Source: Nitrospirota bacterium (lineage in GTDB: Bacteria > Nitrospirota > Thermodesulfovibrionia > Thermodesulfovibrionales > Magnetobacteriaceae). Taken from it: 64,000 nt of DNA. Below the pieces are notes generated by a model. The model did no database searches. It worked only from the letters and a program-made list of their open reading frames with translations, and was not told the origin of the DNA. The stretch lies in the NCBI GenBank assembly GCA_015233015.1, contig JADFYO010000003.1, positions 54,848-118,847 of the forward strand, in the 5' to 3' direction. A program made the position numbers and the translations under genes. Of the stretch, positions 48,660 through 57,027 are shown in pieces (position 1 is the first letter of the stretch; each line of letters begins with the position of its first letter).

Positions 48660-49433
48660 TCACAGGTTTAAGTAATACGCAATAATCTCCCTGCCGTAAA
48701 GTAAGGACACCGCGGCACCCAGCGACAAAAATGGCCCGAATGGAACCTTGGCCTTCCTTCCCTTCCCTTTGAATATCATCAGGGAAATCCCATAGACAGA
48801 CCCCGTAAAACTCCCGATAAAGATTGTCAGCAAGACCAATTTCCAGCCAAACGTTGCCCCTGCCATCGCCATAAACTTTATATCGCCCCCGCCCATGCCG
48901 CCCCTGCTTACCACTGCTATGATATAAAATATCACCCCGCCGGTTAACAGCCCTATAACAGACCCTGAAATCCCAAGCAGTCTGCCATATATATGCGGGT
49001 CGGGCAATATGAAAGTTGAACCTATAAGCCCCAGCGCCATCCCAGGTACGGTAATCGCGTCAGGGATTATCTGATAGTCTATGTCTATGAAGGTTATCAC
49101 AATCAACGCCGAGATAAACATCATGTAGTATATCGAATACGCCGTAATGCCAAATTTCACGCAAATCAGCACATAGAAGACCGCGTTTAGGAGTTCCACT
49201 GCCGGGTATCTGAGCGAAATACGCACACCGCAGTAAGCGCACCTGCCCCTGAGAAACAGATAGCTGATAACCGGAATATTATGCCACGGCTTGATCCTTT
49301 TGCCGCAGGCGGGGCAGCCTGACGGCGGGCTTACGATAGAAAGACCTTCCCGGGGCAGTCTGTATATGCATACGTTTAGAAAGGAACCTACTATCAGACC
49401 AAAGGCGGCTGTTAATACATAGTATGGCGGCAG
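48660..49433 (-). CDS. pilD: prepilin peptidase, apparent CTG start
   Basis: 257 residues if started at CTG 49433. The N-terminal part is typical: AFGLIVGSFLNVCIYRLP, then the zinc-type Cys pairs GCPACGKR and GRCAYCG. Catalytic aspartates are in DIDYQIIPD and GGGDIKFMAMAG. The first GTG in frame (49226) would cut off the Cys domain. Between the in-frame TAG and that GTG there is no ATG, GTG or TTG, whereas CTG 49433 has GGAGGG at exactly 7 nt. It cleaves and methylates type IV prepilins. It follows a small coiled-coil gene whose stop lies 3 nt before the CTG. Confidence 0.9.
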   Translation of the reverse strand: MPPYYVLTAAFGLIVGSFLNVCIYRLPREGLSIVSPPSGCPACGKRIKPWHNIPVISYLFLRGRCAYCGVRISLRYPAVELLNAVFYVLICVKFGITAYSIYYMMFISALIVITFIDIDYQIIPDAITVPGMALGLIGSTFILPDPHIYGRLLGISGSVIGLLTGGVIFYIIAVVSRGGMGGGDIKFMAMAGATFGWKLVLLTIFIGSFTGSVYGISLMIFKGKGRKAKVPFGPFLSLGAAVSLLYGREIIAYYLNL

Positions 49434-49436
49434 CGG

Positions 49437-49751
49437 CTATCCCTCCGTTGAAATTATATCTCCGGCCTCTTTTTTTAATTCCTCGATGGTCATTTCAAGA
49501 GAGGAAATCTCTTTGATTGCCTGCTGAACTTTATGGTGGTTGTAGATGTCCGTAGTCCTGTTGAAACTCAGTTCGTAGGCGTTTTTGCCTATGGATTTAT
49601 AGAGCGCTTCTTTTTCTTTTTCGAGGTTGTCTATTTTTGCCAGCATCTTTATGAAGGACACCTCGATGGCCAGCCTTTCGGTTATAATGCCGGCAAACCA
49701 CTGTAGCCTTCCCACGCCGGACTCGAAGTCCCTTTTTATCTTATTCCACAT
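49437..49751 (-). CDS. small coiled-coil protein of unknown function
   Basis: 104 residues, all helical with a long coiled coil ([20 protein letters not shown], then [17 protein letters not shown]). No signal or membrane segment, though [14 protein letters not shown] is hydrophobic. It lies between nusA and pilD on the same strand. No known family. Confidence 0.7.
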   Translation of the reverse strand: MWNKIKRDFESGVGRLQWFAGIITERLAIEVSFIKMLAKIDNLEKEKEALYKSIGKNAYELSFNRTTDIYNHHKVQQAIKEISSLEMTIEELKKEAGDIISTEG

Positions 49752-49764
49752 TTATCACCAGCAC

Positions 49765-49800
49765 CCGCTATTACCAACAGCCGCTATTACCAACAGCCGC
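49765..49800. repeat. 16-bp tandem repeat before the small coiled-coil gene
   Basis: CCGCTATTACCAACAG at 49765-49780 is repeated exactly at 49781-49796, and a third copy begins. It occupies the gap between nusA and the next start codon. Confidence 0.9.
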
Positions 49801-49832
49801 TCTATAACACACGCAAAGCTAAGCCGGCAGCC

Positions 49833-50942
49833 TTATGATGGTTCCTCTTCGGGCTGTCTTTCCTGCAGGATTTCGTCAATGGATTTGTCGGACTTGTCCT
49901 GTCTTATTTTTGAGTATCTGGATTCGCTGATTATGTCGATGTCCCAGCCGGTGAGTTTCATAGCCAGCTTAACATTCTGCCCCTTCTTCCCAATAGCAAC
50001 TGAAAGCTGGGAGTCGTCGACGACGACCATAGCGGTTTTATCCTCTTCGTTTATGCCGATTTTATCCACTTCGGCAGGGGTCAGCGCCCTTGCTATGTAG
50101 AGTCTGGTGTCAGGCGTCCAATGGATGATGTCAATGCGCTCCCCTCTCAGTTCACGCACAATTGCCTGAACCCTTGTGCCTTTCATCCCTACACAGGCGC
50201 CGATAGGGTCAATAGAGGAGTCTTTTGTGAAGACAGCTATTTTCGTCCTCTCACCGGGTTCGCGTACGACATCTTTTATCTGAACAATTCCGTCGCTGAT
50301 TTCTGGAACTTCCATTTTAAACAACGCTCCGACAAAATTAGTTGAAATCCTTGAAAGTACAATCTGCGGTCCCTTATTCGTAGTATTTACCAATTCGATG
50401 TATGCCCTGATAATGTCGCCGTTTTTAAAATGCTCCCGCTGGAGTGTTTCTTTTACCGGCAGGACTGCCTCCGCCTTGCCTACGCTTACGCTGTAGGAAA
50501 GCCTGTCCTTTCTGATAATCGTGCCTGAGACGACAGTTCCGACTTTATTGGCAAACTTATCATAGATTACGTCTCTTTCGGCCTCGCGAACCTTCTGCAT
50601 TATAACCTGTTTTGCCGTTTGCGCCGCTATGCGCCCAAAATCTTTTATATCGAGCGGCTCAGTCAGCGTCGAACCCAGGGTCGCATCGGGAGAAACAGCC
50701 ATGGCCTCCTCTAAGGACACCTGCGTTTGTTTGTCTGTTACCGTCTCGACGACAGATTTTATCTTAAAAACACTGACTTCATAATCGATGGGGCTGATAG
50801 TCAGCCCGATATTATCGAATTTCGTAAACTTCCGTTTTACCGCGGTTAACATCGCGGACTCAATCGTCGTCCTCAGAGTGTCCCTGGAAATCCCTTTCTC
50901 ATGGCTAATCTGATCGATAATGTAACGAAGCTCTTTGCTCAT
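49833..50942 (-). CDS. nusA: transcription termination/antitermination factor NusA
   Basis: 369 residues: N-terminal RNA polymerase-binding domain (1-125), S1 (~135-200, [16 protein letters not shown]), then KH1 and KH2 ([41 protein letters not shown]). It lacks the C-terminal acidic repeats of the E. coli form, as is common. It overlaps rimP by 4 nt, the usual rimP-nusA pair. infB does not follow. Confidence 0.97.
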   Translation of the reverse strand: MSKELRYIIDQISHEKGISRDTLRTTIESAMLTAVKRKFTKFDNIGLTISPIDYEVSVFKIKSVVETVTDKQTQVSLEEAMAVSPDATLGSTLTEPLDIKDFGRIAAQTAKQVIMQKVREAERDVIYDKFANKVGTVVSGTIIRKDRLSYSVSVGKAEAVLPVKETLQREHFKNGDIIRAYIELVNTTNKGPQIVLSRISTNFVGALFKMEVPEISDGIVQIKDVVREPGERTKIAVFTKDSSIDPIGACVGMKGTRVQAIVRELRGERIDIIHWTPDTRLYIARALTPAEVDKIGINEEDKTAMVVVDDSQLSVAIGKKGQNVKLAMKLTGWDIDIISESRYSKIRQDKSDKSIDEILQERQPEEEPS

Positions 50943-51424
50943 TTTATCTCAATCTCCAGTTTGGCTCTTATTATATCGGGAAACCTTATTTCAACCGTTG
51001 TCCTGTTGTCCTCGAGCGTAACCGTATCCTCTGTGACGGACACGATCCTTCCGATGAAACATTTTTCCTTTGCAGCCACGCCAGGCCCCTCCGTAGTTCC
51101 CCTAATGACGATTTTAGCAAGTTTTCCGGTATATTTTATATAATCGGCCTTGTTTCTCAGTGGCCGGTCAATCCCAGGTGAGGTTACCTCGAGAGTATAT
51201 CCCCCCTTGAGTATGTCCTCGACGTCAAGCCTTGCACTCAGGTCTCTGCTCATGCCCGCGCAATCGGCTATGGCCACCGACGGTTCCTTGTCTATCGTCA
51301 CTTTCAATATCTTTCTGGCTCCTTGTCCTTTCAACTCTATGCTGAACAGCTCTACAGACCTTTGCAGGGCTGCATCCTTTGCTATGGCCTCAAGACGCCT
51401 CATTATCTCCATGCCCATACTCAA
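50939..51424 (-). CDS. rimP: ribosome maturation factor RimP
   Basis: 161 residues with LKVTIDKEPSVAIADC and YTLEVTSPGIDRPL, the RimP hallmarks, and a C-terminal Sm-like domain. It helps 30S assembly. The start is ambiguous because the ATG region repeats: ATGs at 51424, 51418 and nearby each carry GGAGAT-like sequence upstream. ATGA-type overlap with nusA. Confidence 0.94.
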   Translation of the reverse strand: MSMGMEIMRRLEAIAKDAALQRSVELFSIELKGQGARKILKVTIDKEPSVAIADCAGMSRDLSARLDVEDILKGGYTLEVTSPGIDRPLRNKADYIKYTGKLAKIVIRGTTEGPGVAAKEKCFIGRIVSVTEDTVTLEDNRTTVEIRFPDIIRAKLEIEIK

Positions 51425-51484
51425 TCTCCATGCCTGCGTCTATCTCCACGCCTGCCAATCTCCAAGCTGCCAATCTCCATAGCT
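51418..51484 (-). repeat. degenerate tandem repeat with multiple ribosome-site-like words before rimP
   Basis: On the minus strand the unit TGGAGAT(T)GGCAGGC-like, 13-18 nt, recurs four to five times and runs into the rimP start codons. Each copy holds a GGAGAT word. Confidence 0.75.
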
Positions 51485-51486
51485 GC

Positions 51487-51517
51487 AATAAAACAAAAGA
51501 GTGGGTTATTCCCACTC
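51487..51517 (-). terminator. hairpin with T-run upstream of rimP (terminator or rimP leader attenuator)
   Basis: The minus strand reads GAGTGGG-AATAA-CCCACTC (51499-51517) followed by TTTTGTTTTATT. It could end transcription from the lytic transglycosylase gene. Similar GTGGG/CCCAC hairpins precede rimP in many bacteria and are thought to regulate the rimP-nusA operon. Confidence 0.75.
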
Positions 51518-51612
51518 CTTAAAAATGAGGAAACTATCTCTCACAGGCATTATAGATTTATTTTTCATTAAAAGTCAAGCACTTTAAATGGATTAATCAG
51601 GTCAAAGCCTGA

Positions 51613-53322
51613 CTAAGCAGGGATGTCCGGTTTAACTTTTGCGGGGATTTGCAGAACCTTGCCTGGTTTAATCTTCACGGGGCCTTTAATAGAGTTAACC
51701 TTCATTAGTTCCTGCACTGAAACATTGTACATCTTTGCGATTGAGGTCAGGGTTTGGCCGCTTTTAACCGTATGATGTCTGACCGGCTTTACGGCGGGTT
51801 TCTTTGCAGTGTCGCCGGTATGCTGAGTGCCGGCGGCGGTCTTTTTTTCGGTTTTAGGAGTTGCTGAAGGGTTTTCTTCAGTGTTTTTTTCGGTTTTAGG
51901 AGTTGCTGAAGGATGTGGTTCAGTGTTTTTTGCGGTTTTAGGAGTTACTGAAGGACGTGGTTCAGGTTTTTTAACGGTTTCTGGCTTTGTGGCCGTGTTT
52001 TTGACGCTTGCCGTGAGCGGCGTATCGTGATTTATGTGAACGGCCTTTTCCTCTGACTGAGGCTCTCCTTTTTTTTTATCTGATTTCAAAGTCGTCCCTG
52101 AGGTTTTTCGGGGCTGGCTGATAGACCTGGATATGTTTGGAGACGGCGTTTCTGTATTAACCTGTAGTCTTAGGGAATCTTTAGTACCAAGCGGCAGTTT
52201 CAGGAAATAATCGCAGGGAAGAGATGTCTTTGACGACATTACAGACGGTTTTAATTCTGGATTCAGGCGCCGTATCTCATCCAGAGAGCACGCGGCCGCA
52301 ATTACTCTTACCTTTATGGGTTTTACTGTGTGCAGGACTTCGTATTCCTCGGGGTTCATAAATTCTACATCGCCGAAATAACTTTGGTAATCATCGAGGA
52401 TTTCCAAAACGGCCAAAAACTCGGTATAATAATTCCTCGATGCAAAACCAAAGGAAGGCCCCTTATATCTTTCCACTATCTCAGATATATCTTTGGTATC
52501 CAGTGCTTTAACTGCCCTTGACATACCTGCCGCGCCGTGATTGTATGCGGTTACGGCTAAAGGCCACGTACCGAGCTGCGCGTAGTTTTCCCGTAATAGC
52601 CTTGCGGCGGCTCTGGTTGATTTCATTGGGTCGATTCTTTCGTCCACAATGGAGTTCATTCTCAGAAATATCCTGCCCGTAGAGTCGGTAAACTGCCATA
52701 TTCCGGCTGCCTTTGCCCATGAATAGGCACCTGTATCGAATGCCGATTCGACAAACGGCAGCCTCGTCAACGCCACTGGAACGCCCTCTTCCCTAAAAAT
52801 CTTTTCCATTTCCTTCATATAAAGTGCCGATTTTGACAGCGCCTTCTGGAAACGATCCTTTTGTCCAATCTGCGCCCTAAGGCGGTCGGCCGCCTCAGCG
52901 AACTTGTCCGTACCTTCGATACCGCTGAACATATCATATACGGCCGACTCTTCCGAAGTTAGATTATCTGTGTCCTCAGGACGGCGCTTATCCAGCTTGA
53001 GGAGTATTTCCCTGTATTTACTTATCTCAAAAGCCAGGATGCCAATTCTTGCCTTTTTCGAGTTGCTCTGTTCTTCAGTTAAATCGACTACGGAATAAAT
53101 AATATTCATATATCTGTTATCGTGAATAACAGCCTGTTTGGTCGTGTACTTGGTGAATATCTTTATCCAGAAATCTACCTGCGGCCTGAGCGGCGCCGGG
53201 CAGGAAAATGGCGAGGGTTCGGAGAGAACGAAGCGATTGCCCACCGCCGCCGACGAGGTATCGGGGAAAAAGGATACCGCGGCAGCGAATAACAATATTA
53301 TTAACCTTAATGACCTTGCCAT
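51613..53322 (-). CDS. membrane-bound lytic transglycosylase (MltD-like) with LysM
   Basis: 569 residues. Signal peptide 1-25 (LRLIILLFAAAVSFFPDTSS). SLT catalytic domain (~165-320) with the catalytic Glu in RLPFVESAFD and the usual AAGIWQFT and VTAYNHGAAGM. Then a Thr/Pro/Lys-rich repeat region (units of 14 residues, PSATPKTEKNTEE), then one LysM (HTVKSGQTLTSIAKMYNVSV) at the C-terminus. It cuts peptidoglycan glycan strands in the periplasm. The ATG lies within 9 nt of a TATTAT box, so the leader is very short. Confidence 0.92.
   Translation of the reverse strand: MARSLRLIILLFAAAVSFFPDTSSAAVGNRFVLSEPSPFSCPAPLRPQVDFWIKIFTKYTTKQAVIHDNRYMNIIYSVVDLTEEQSNSKKARIGILAFEISKYREILLKLDKRRPEDTDNLTSEESAVYDMFSGIEGTDKFAEAADRLRAQIGQKDRFQKALSKSALYMKEMEKIFREEGVPVALTRLPFVESAFDTGAYSWAKAAGIWQFTDSTGRIFLRMNSIVDERIDPMKSTRAAARLLRENYAQLGTWPLAVTAYNHGAAGMSRAVKALDTKDISEIVERYKGPSFGFASRNYYTEFLAVLEILDDYQSYFGDVEFMNPEEYEVLHTVKPIKVRVIAAACSLDEIRRLNPELKPSVMSSKTSLPCDYFLKLPLGTKDSLRLQVNTETPSPNISRSISQPRKTSGTTLKSDKKKGEPQSEEKAVHINHDTPLTASVKNTATKPETVKKPEPRPSVTPKTAKNTEPHPSATPKTEKNTEENPSATPKTEKKTAAGTQHTGDTAKKPAVKPVRHHTVKSGQTLTSIAKMYNVSVQELMKVNSIKGPVKIKPGKVLQIPAKVKPDIPA
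51849..51975. repeat. 42-bp tandem repeats encoding the linker of the transglycosylase
   Basis: CGGTTTTAGGAGTTGCTGAAG-type units recur at 51849, 51891 and 51933, period 42 bp (14 residues), in frame. Confidence 0.85.
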
Positions 53323-53590
53323 AAGCTATGTATAATACCAGCAAAGGGGAAAAAGCACAAGTTTATTTTGAAACCATCGGAAATTCCCGATGAACGGGCA
53401 AGGCGACGGGCAAGGTGCAGGTGTATGCTGATACTATTTGCGATGGGAAGCGGCTATGAATACGCCTTTTTTAATAAAATCAGACAAAACATTACGTTAC
53501 TATGATAAGCCCGCCCCCGGAAGCTGCTTAGGTATAACACGGGGTTATCGTAATAATCGCCCTAAAATAAGCCCTCGGTGTGTGCCGCCG

Positions 53591-54454
53591 CTAATTGTGA
53601 ACTTTTTCGCATGAATACCCACAGCCGCCCTTGCATATATATTTATTTTTGTCCTGAGGCGATTTGAGCGTATCGATGTAGTCAACATAATCGGGAGGAA
53701 GGGGGGTCTTATATATATCCTGGAATTTATTATAAACAGCCTTGAGTATGTAGTTGTCAAATCCTAACTTGTTGGATAGGAATTTTAATTTTGTTTTATT
53801 AGCTTCATATTTGAAATTTGTTACGGGGGATTGATCAACTTTGATCTCAACCGGTACGTAACTAATACATAAACTATGTTCAATAGAGGAGCTGACTAAA
53901 TCAAGTTCTATTTCATAAGAGTTTGCCGTTAATGGAATGTCTTTAAGATTGCTTACACGAACACCCCAACATCCACATTGGGCGTCTGGCAGCACGACCC
54001 CGTATTTTTCCTCCAACAAGAAGTTCTCAAACATTTCAATGGCCTTTCTTTCTTCGGAAATTCCATAACCCTTTGGACGACAGCCTAAAACTACATGTTT
54101 CCCTTTGGTAAGAGCCTCTAATACTTCTCTTACGGCATCATAAACAATCTTTCCGCTGCCGTCTATGAGAATAAGGTAACCCTCAGTGTCAATTGGTTCT
54201 TTAAACACACTAAGCAATTTACCACGCACCATCAGCCCCTTTGGAGTGACGCCATCATATTTTATATAAATACCTTCGCCGATCCTATCGACTTGATCGG
54301 TAGCAGCAACAAGATACTCTATTTTTGCGTCTTTATAATTTTCTTCGATTGCCGGTTGAAGGACTTCTGTCCTCCATTCTCTAAATTCCCTGATTCTTTG
54401 CTTCTCGATTGTAACACTTGGGGCAAAAAAAGGCACAATCAAATACAGCTTCAT
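53591..54454 (-). CDS. GT-A-fold glycosyltransferase-like protein
   Basis: 287 residues, no membrane segment. LILIDGSGKIV near residue 95 fits the metal-binding DxD strand of GT-A enzymes. KHVVLGCRPKGYGISEERKA followed by VVLPDAQCGCWGVR copies the layout of GT2 polyprenyl-phosphate glycosyltransferases (GSR...D.Q.G...R). The N-terminal half is divergent. The last ~20 residues have a Cys cluster (CKGGCGYSCEK). Its mate is the TrkA-C protein 72 nt upstream. Enzymatic activity is inferred only. Confidence 0.65.
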   Translation of the reverse strand: MKLYLIVPFFAPSVTIEKQRIREFREWRTEVLQPAIEENYKDAKIEYLVAATDQVDRIGEGIYIKYDGVTPKGLMVRGKLLSVFKEPIDTEGYLILIDGSGKIVYDAVREVLEALTKGKHVVLGCRPKGYGISEERKAIEMFENFLLEEKYGVVLPDAQCGCWGVRVSNLKDIPLTANSYEIELDLVSSSIEHSLCISYVPVEIKVDQSPVTNFKYEANKTKLKFLSNKLGFDNYILKAVYNKFQDIYKTPLPPDYVDYIDTLKSPQDKNKYICKGGCGYSCEKVHN

Positions 54455-54526
54455 AACACCAATCCTTTCGCATATTCCTTATAAAATGCGTTTGCATTCA
54501 TGTAATACAGTTATTGAATATAACTG

Positions 54527-54766
54527 TCATGGTAGATCAAGTTTACGGCAAAACTTTGTCAATATATCCGAATCGACCTCTTGCAGCTTTATAGACATAC
54601 CAGGTTCTAAAGTTACTTCCGGCTTCGGATCATACCTTGTATCTGTTTGAATAGGAGAGTTGTGGTAATGGTCAACTTTGACGCCAAATTCCTCTTCTAT
54701 AGATCGTATTGTTCGGCCAACAGCTTTCGACCCCTCAGGGATATAGGACTCATAGGTTATTAACAT
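54527..54766 (-). CDS. stand-alone TrkA-C (RCK_C)-like domain
   Basis: 79 residues from ATG 54766, which has AGGAGGA 6 nt upstream. The pattern IPEGSKAVGRTIRSIEEEFG, a beta hairpin, then EVTLEPGMSIKLQEVDSDIL is that of TrkA-C, a small ligand-sensing domain usually attached to ion transporters. Here no transporter precedes it. A longer frame reaches 55060 (177 codons), but no ribosome site or recognisable domain supports it. It is followed by the GT-A-like gene. Confidence 0.75.
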   Translation of the reverse strand: MLITYESYIPEGSKAVGRTIRSIEEEFGVKVDHYHNSPIQTDTRYDPKPEVTLEPGMSIKLQEVDSDILTKFCRKLDLP

Positions 54767-55232
54767 AGCAGTTCCTCCTGGTTTAATAGTTGTTGGTATT
54801 TTCTTATTGCTATTATCAGCCGCTTCATCGGCAGCCTCTTTGTAAGATTTAAAAAGACCGGGCATGTTTATCAACAAAAACAAGAGTACTGGTTGTATTT
54901 TATGATAAGAGCTCTTTCGAATCGGTACCAAATCCCGTTTGCAGACCGAAGAGCGCACTCCTATTGAGCATATCGTAAGAAAAATGCGCATGGCGAGTAA
55001 AGACAATCCGAGCAACACCCCACGCACCCTACTCCGGTTTATTTCGTCCGCGTATAACACTTGCGTAACCTCACCACATGGCCGCCATATTAGCTAACAC
55101 CTAGCTAACGGGAGTCGATGCCAACCACATCAACCCTTAACCTATGGATATTAATCCACAAGGGGCTCTCCGTCCATGTCTTTGGTCAGCCGCAGCTACT
55201 ACCAAAAAACAGGCCTCTCAGACTCTTAATGT

Positions 55233-55262
55233 ATTATATAATCTATTATCGACATTTGTCAA
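55233..55262 (-). promoter_or_regulatory. sigma70 promoter of the TrkA-C/GT-A locus
   Basis: Minus strand TTGACA (55257-55262), 18 nt, TATAAT (55233-55238). GTTAC/GTAAC words lie just upstream (55304-55308, 55319-55324, 55329-55334). From here to the ATG at 54766 is a leader of about 460 nt with no recognisable gene. It shares the 10-mer TTGTGGATTA with the leader of the left-edge gene. Confidence 0.7.
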
Positions 55263-55461
55263 TAGTTATTATTTGTCTCAAAATAATTATTTATTATTTT
55301 ATTGTAACAAATCGAAACGTTACGTTGCGGTAACACTTAACTGCTACAGAAACAATACCTTACAGCCACCAAGCCGGAACTCACCGCCTCCCTCCATTTC
55401 TGCTATAACCATCATACCCAGCTCAAATATATTATAACATTCAGCGCGTATTCAAATAAAA

Positions 55462-55491
55462 TTGCAATCCGCGCGCATGATTTCGTATTAT
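55462..55491 (+). promoter_or_regulatory. promoter of hisH with almost no leader
   Basis: TTGCAA (55462-55467), 18 nt, TATTAT (55486-55491); the ATG follows 9 nt later at 55501. Confidence 0.5.
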
Positions 55492-55500
55492 ATATATCTT

Positions 55501-56115
55501 ATGATTGCGATTGTCGATTATGGGATGGGAAACCTCAAGAGTGTGCAGAAGGGGTTTTTGAAAAGCGGCGTCGACGTTAAGGTGACAAACCAGCCGGCAG
55601 ACATACTCTCGGCCCACGGCGTGGTGCTGCCCGGCGTTGGGGCGTTTAAGGACTGTATGGCAAACCTTGACAGGGGCGGCCTCATCGGGCCGATTCTAAG
55701 AGCTATCGAATCAGGTAAACCATTCCTTGGCATCTGTCTTGGGCTTCAGGCGCTTTTTACCGAGTCCGTGGAGTTTGGCCGCTGCCCGGGGCTTAACGTA
55801 TTCAAAGGAAAAGTGGTCAGATTCCCCGCCACTGCCCTGAAGGTCCCTCACATGGGATGGAACATCGTCAGGTATAAGAACAGACCGCCGATTTTCGATG
55901 GCATTGACGACAACCGGTATTTTTATTTTGTCCATTCGTATTACGTCGCGCCCGAAGACCCGGCAATAACCGCCGGCACAACTGACTACGGCGTTGAGTT
56001 CACGTCCATGATCTGGAAGGATAACGTAATAGCCACACAGTTTCATCCGGAAAAAAGCCAGAACGCCGGTCTCGAAATCTTAAAAAACTTTGGCGCGTTT
56101 ACTAAAAGAGGCTGA
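55501..56115 (+). CDS. hisH: imidazole glycerol phosphate synthase, glutaminase subunit
   Basis: 204 residues starting MIAIVDYGMGNLKSV. Catalytic Cys in GICLGLQALF (~80), His and Glu in TQFHPEKSQ (~186), and the YYVAPEDP region. It supplies ammonia to HisF in histidine synthesis. hisF and other his genes are not adjacent. An upstream ATG at 55462 lies on the -35 box and is rejected. Confidence 0.96.
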   Translation: MIAIVDYGMGNLKSVQKGFLKSGVDVKVTNQPADILSAHGVVLPGVGAFKDCMANLDRGGLIGPILRAIESGKPFLGICLGLQALFTESVEFGRCPGLNVFKGKVVRFPATALKVPHMGWNIVRYKNRPPIFDGIDDNRYFYFVHSYYVAPEDPAITAGTTDYGVEFTSMIWKDNVIATQFHPEKSQNAGLEILKNFGAFTKRG

Positions 56116-56162
56116 CTGACTGCGATGCTGACGCATTATAATATTTGAAAGGGAGCTTGTAA

Positions 56163-57014
56163 ATGGATAAAAAGGTTCTGGTAGTAGATGACGACGAAAT
56201 TATAATCAAGAGTTGCGAGGCCGTGCTCAACGGCGAAGGGTTTAAGGTCACCGGCGTAACCAGCGCAAAAGACGCGATGAACCTCATAGACGACATCGTA
56301 TTTGACCTGGTCATCACAGACCTTATAATGCCGACTATCGACGGCTTCGAGCTGATTAAATGGATAAATGAAAACCATCAATATACCAGGGTCATAGCCA
56401 TGACAGGCTATTCATCGAAGGCCGTGCTCAGAGACGCCATTGCCCTGGATATAATGGATTTTCTGCCAAAACCCTTCTTCCCGCATGTACTTACCGAGGC
56501 GGTTAAAAAGGCGGTCAACACCCCGCCCAAAGTCCCCATCCCCACAAAATCTCAGGAAACCTACGATACGGGGAAATTAAAATTAATCCTGCAAAAATAC
56601 AAAAAAAGGCCGGGCGCTCTCATCATGGTGCTGCAAGAGGCCCAGGAACTGATAGGCTACCTCCCGCCTTCGGTGCAAAAGGTTATCGCTAAGGCTATGA
56701 AAATCCCCGTGAGCGAAGTGCATGCCGTGGTTTCCTTCTACTCATACTTCACAATGAAACCCATGGGGAAGTATAACGTGCGCGTGTGCCAGGGGACGGC
56801 ATGTTACGTCAAAAGGGCAGATGAGATACTGGAAAAACTCAAAGATACTATGGGCATTAACGAAGGTGAAATAACCCATGACGGCCTCTTCTCGCTTGAG
56901 ACTGTGCGCTGCATAGGCGCTTGCGGCCTGGCCCCCGTTGTGTTAGTCGGCACCGATACCTTCGGCAGCATTGACCCCACAAAGGCAAACGAAATACTTA
57001 AAGAATATCATTAA
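56163..57014 (+). CDS. response-regulator receiver fused to NuoE/HndA [2Fe-2S] subunit
   Basis: 283 residues. Residues 3-120 are a complete receiver: VDDDE (8-12), phospho-Asp53 in VITDLIMP, Thr81 in AMTGYS, Lys103 in LPKPFF. Residues ~138-283 are a NuoE/24-kDa thioredoxin-like subunit with all four cluster Cys: C209 and C214 (CQGTAC), C250 and C254 (CIGAC). GGGAG precedes ATG. It heads an operon with NuoF- and NuoG-like subunits. The layout suggests that an electron-transfer complex is tuned by phosphorylation; that is inference. Confidence 0.93.
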   Translation: MDKKVLVVDDDEIIIKSCEAVLNGEGFKVTGVTSAKDAMNLIDDIVFDLVITDLIMPTIDGFELIKWINENHQYTRVIAMTGYSSKAVLRDAIALDIMDFLPKPFFPHVLTEAVKKAVNTPPKVPIPTKSQETYDTGKLKLILQKYKKRPGALIMVLQEAQELIGYLPPSVQKVIAKAMKIPVSEVHAVVSFYSYFTMKPMGKYNVRVCQGTACYVKRADEILEKLKDTMGINEGEITHDGLFSLETVRCIGACGLAPVVLVGTDTFGSIDPTKANEILKEYH

Positions 57015-57027
57015 ACAGGAAAGGACT

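Noticed and set aside
54767..55060. N-terminal extension making a 177-residue TrkA-C protein
   Set aside because: ATG 54766 has a perfect AGGAGGA; the extension shows no domain and no ribosome site, though it is not excluded.
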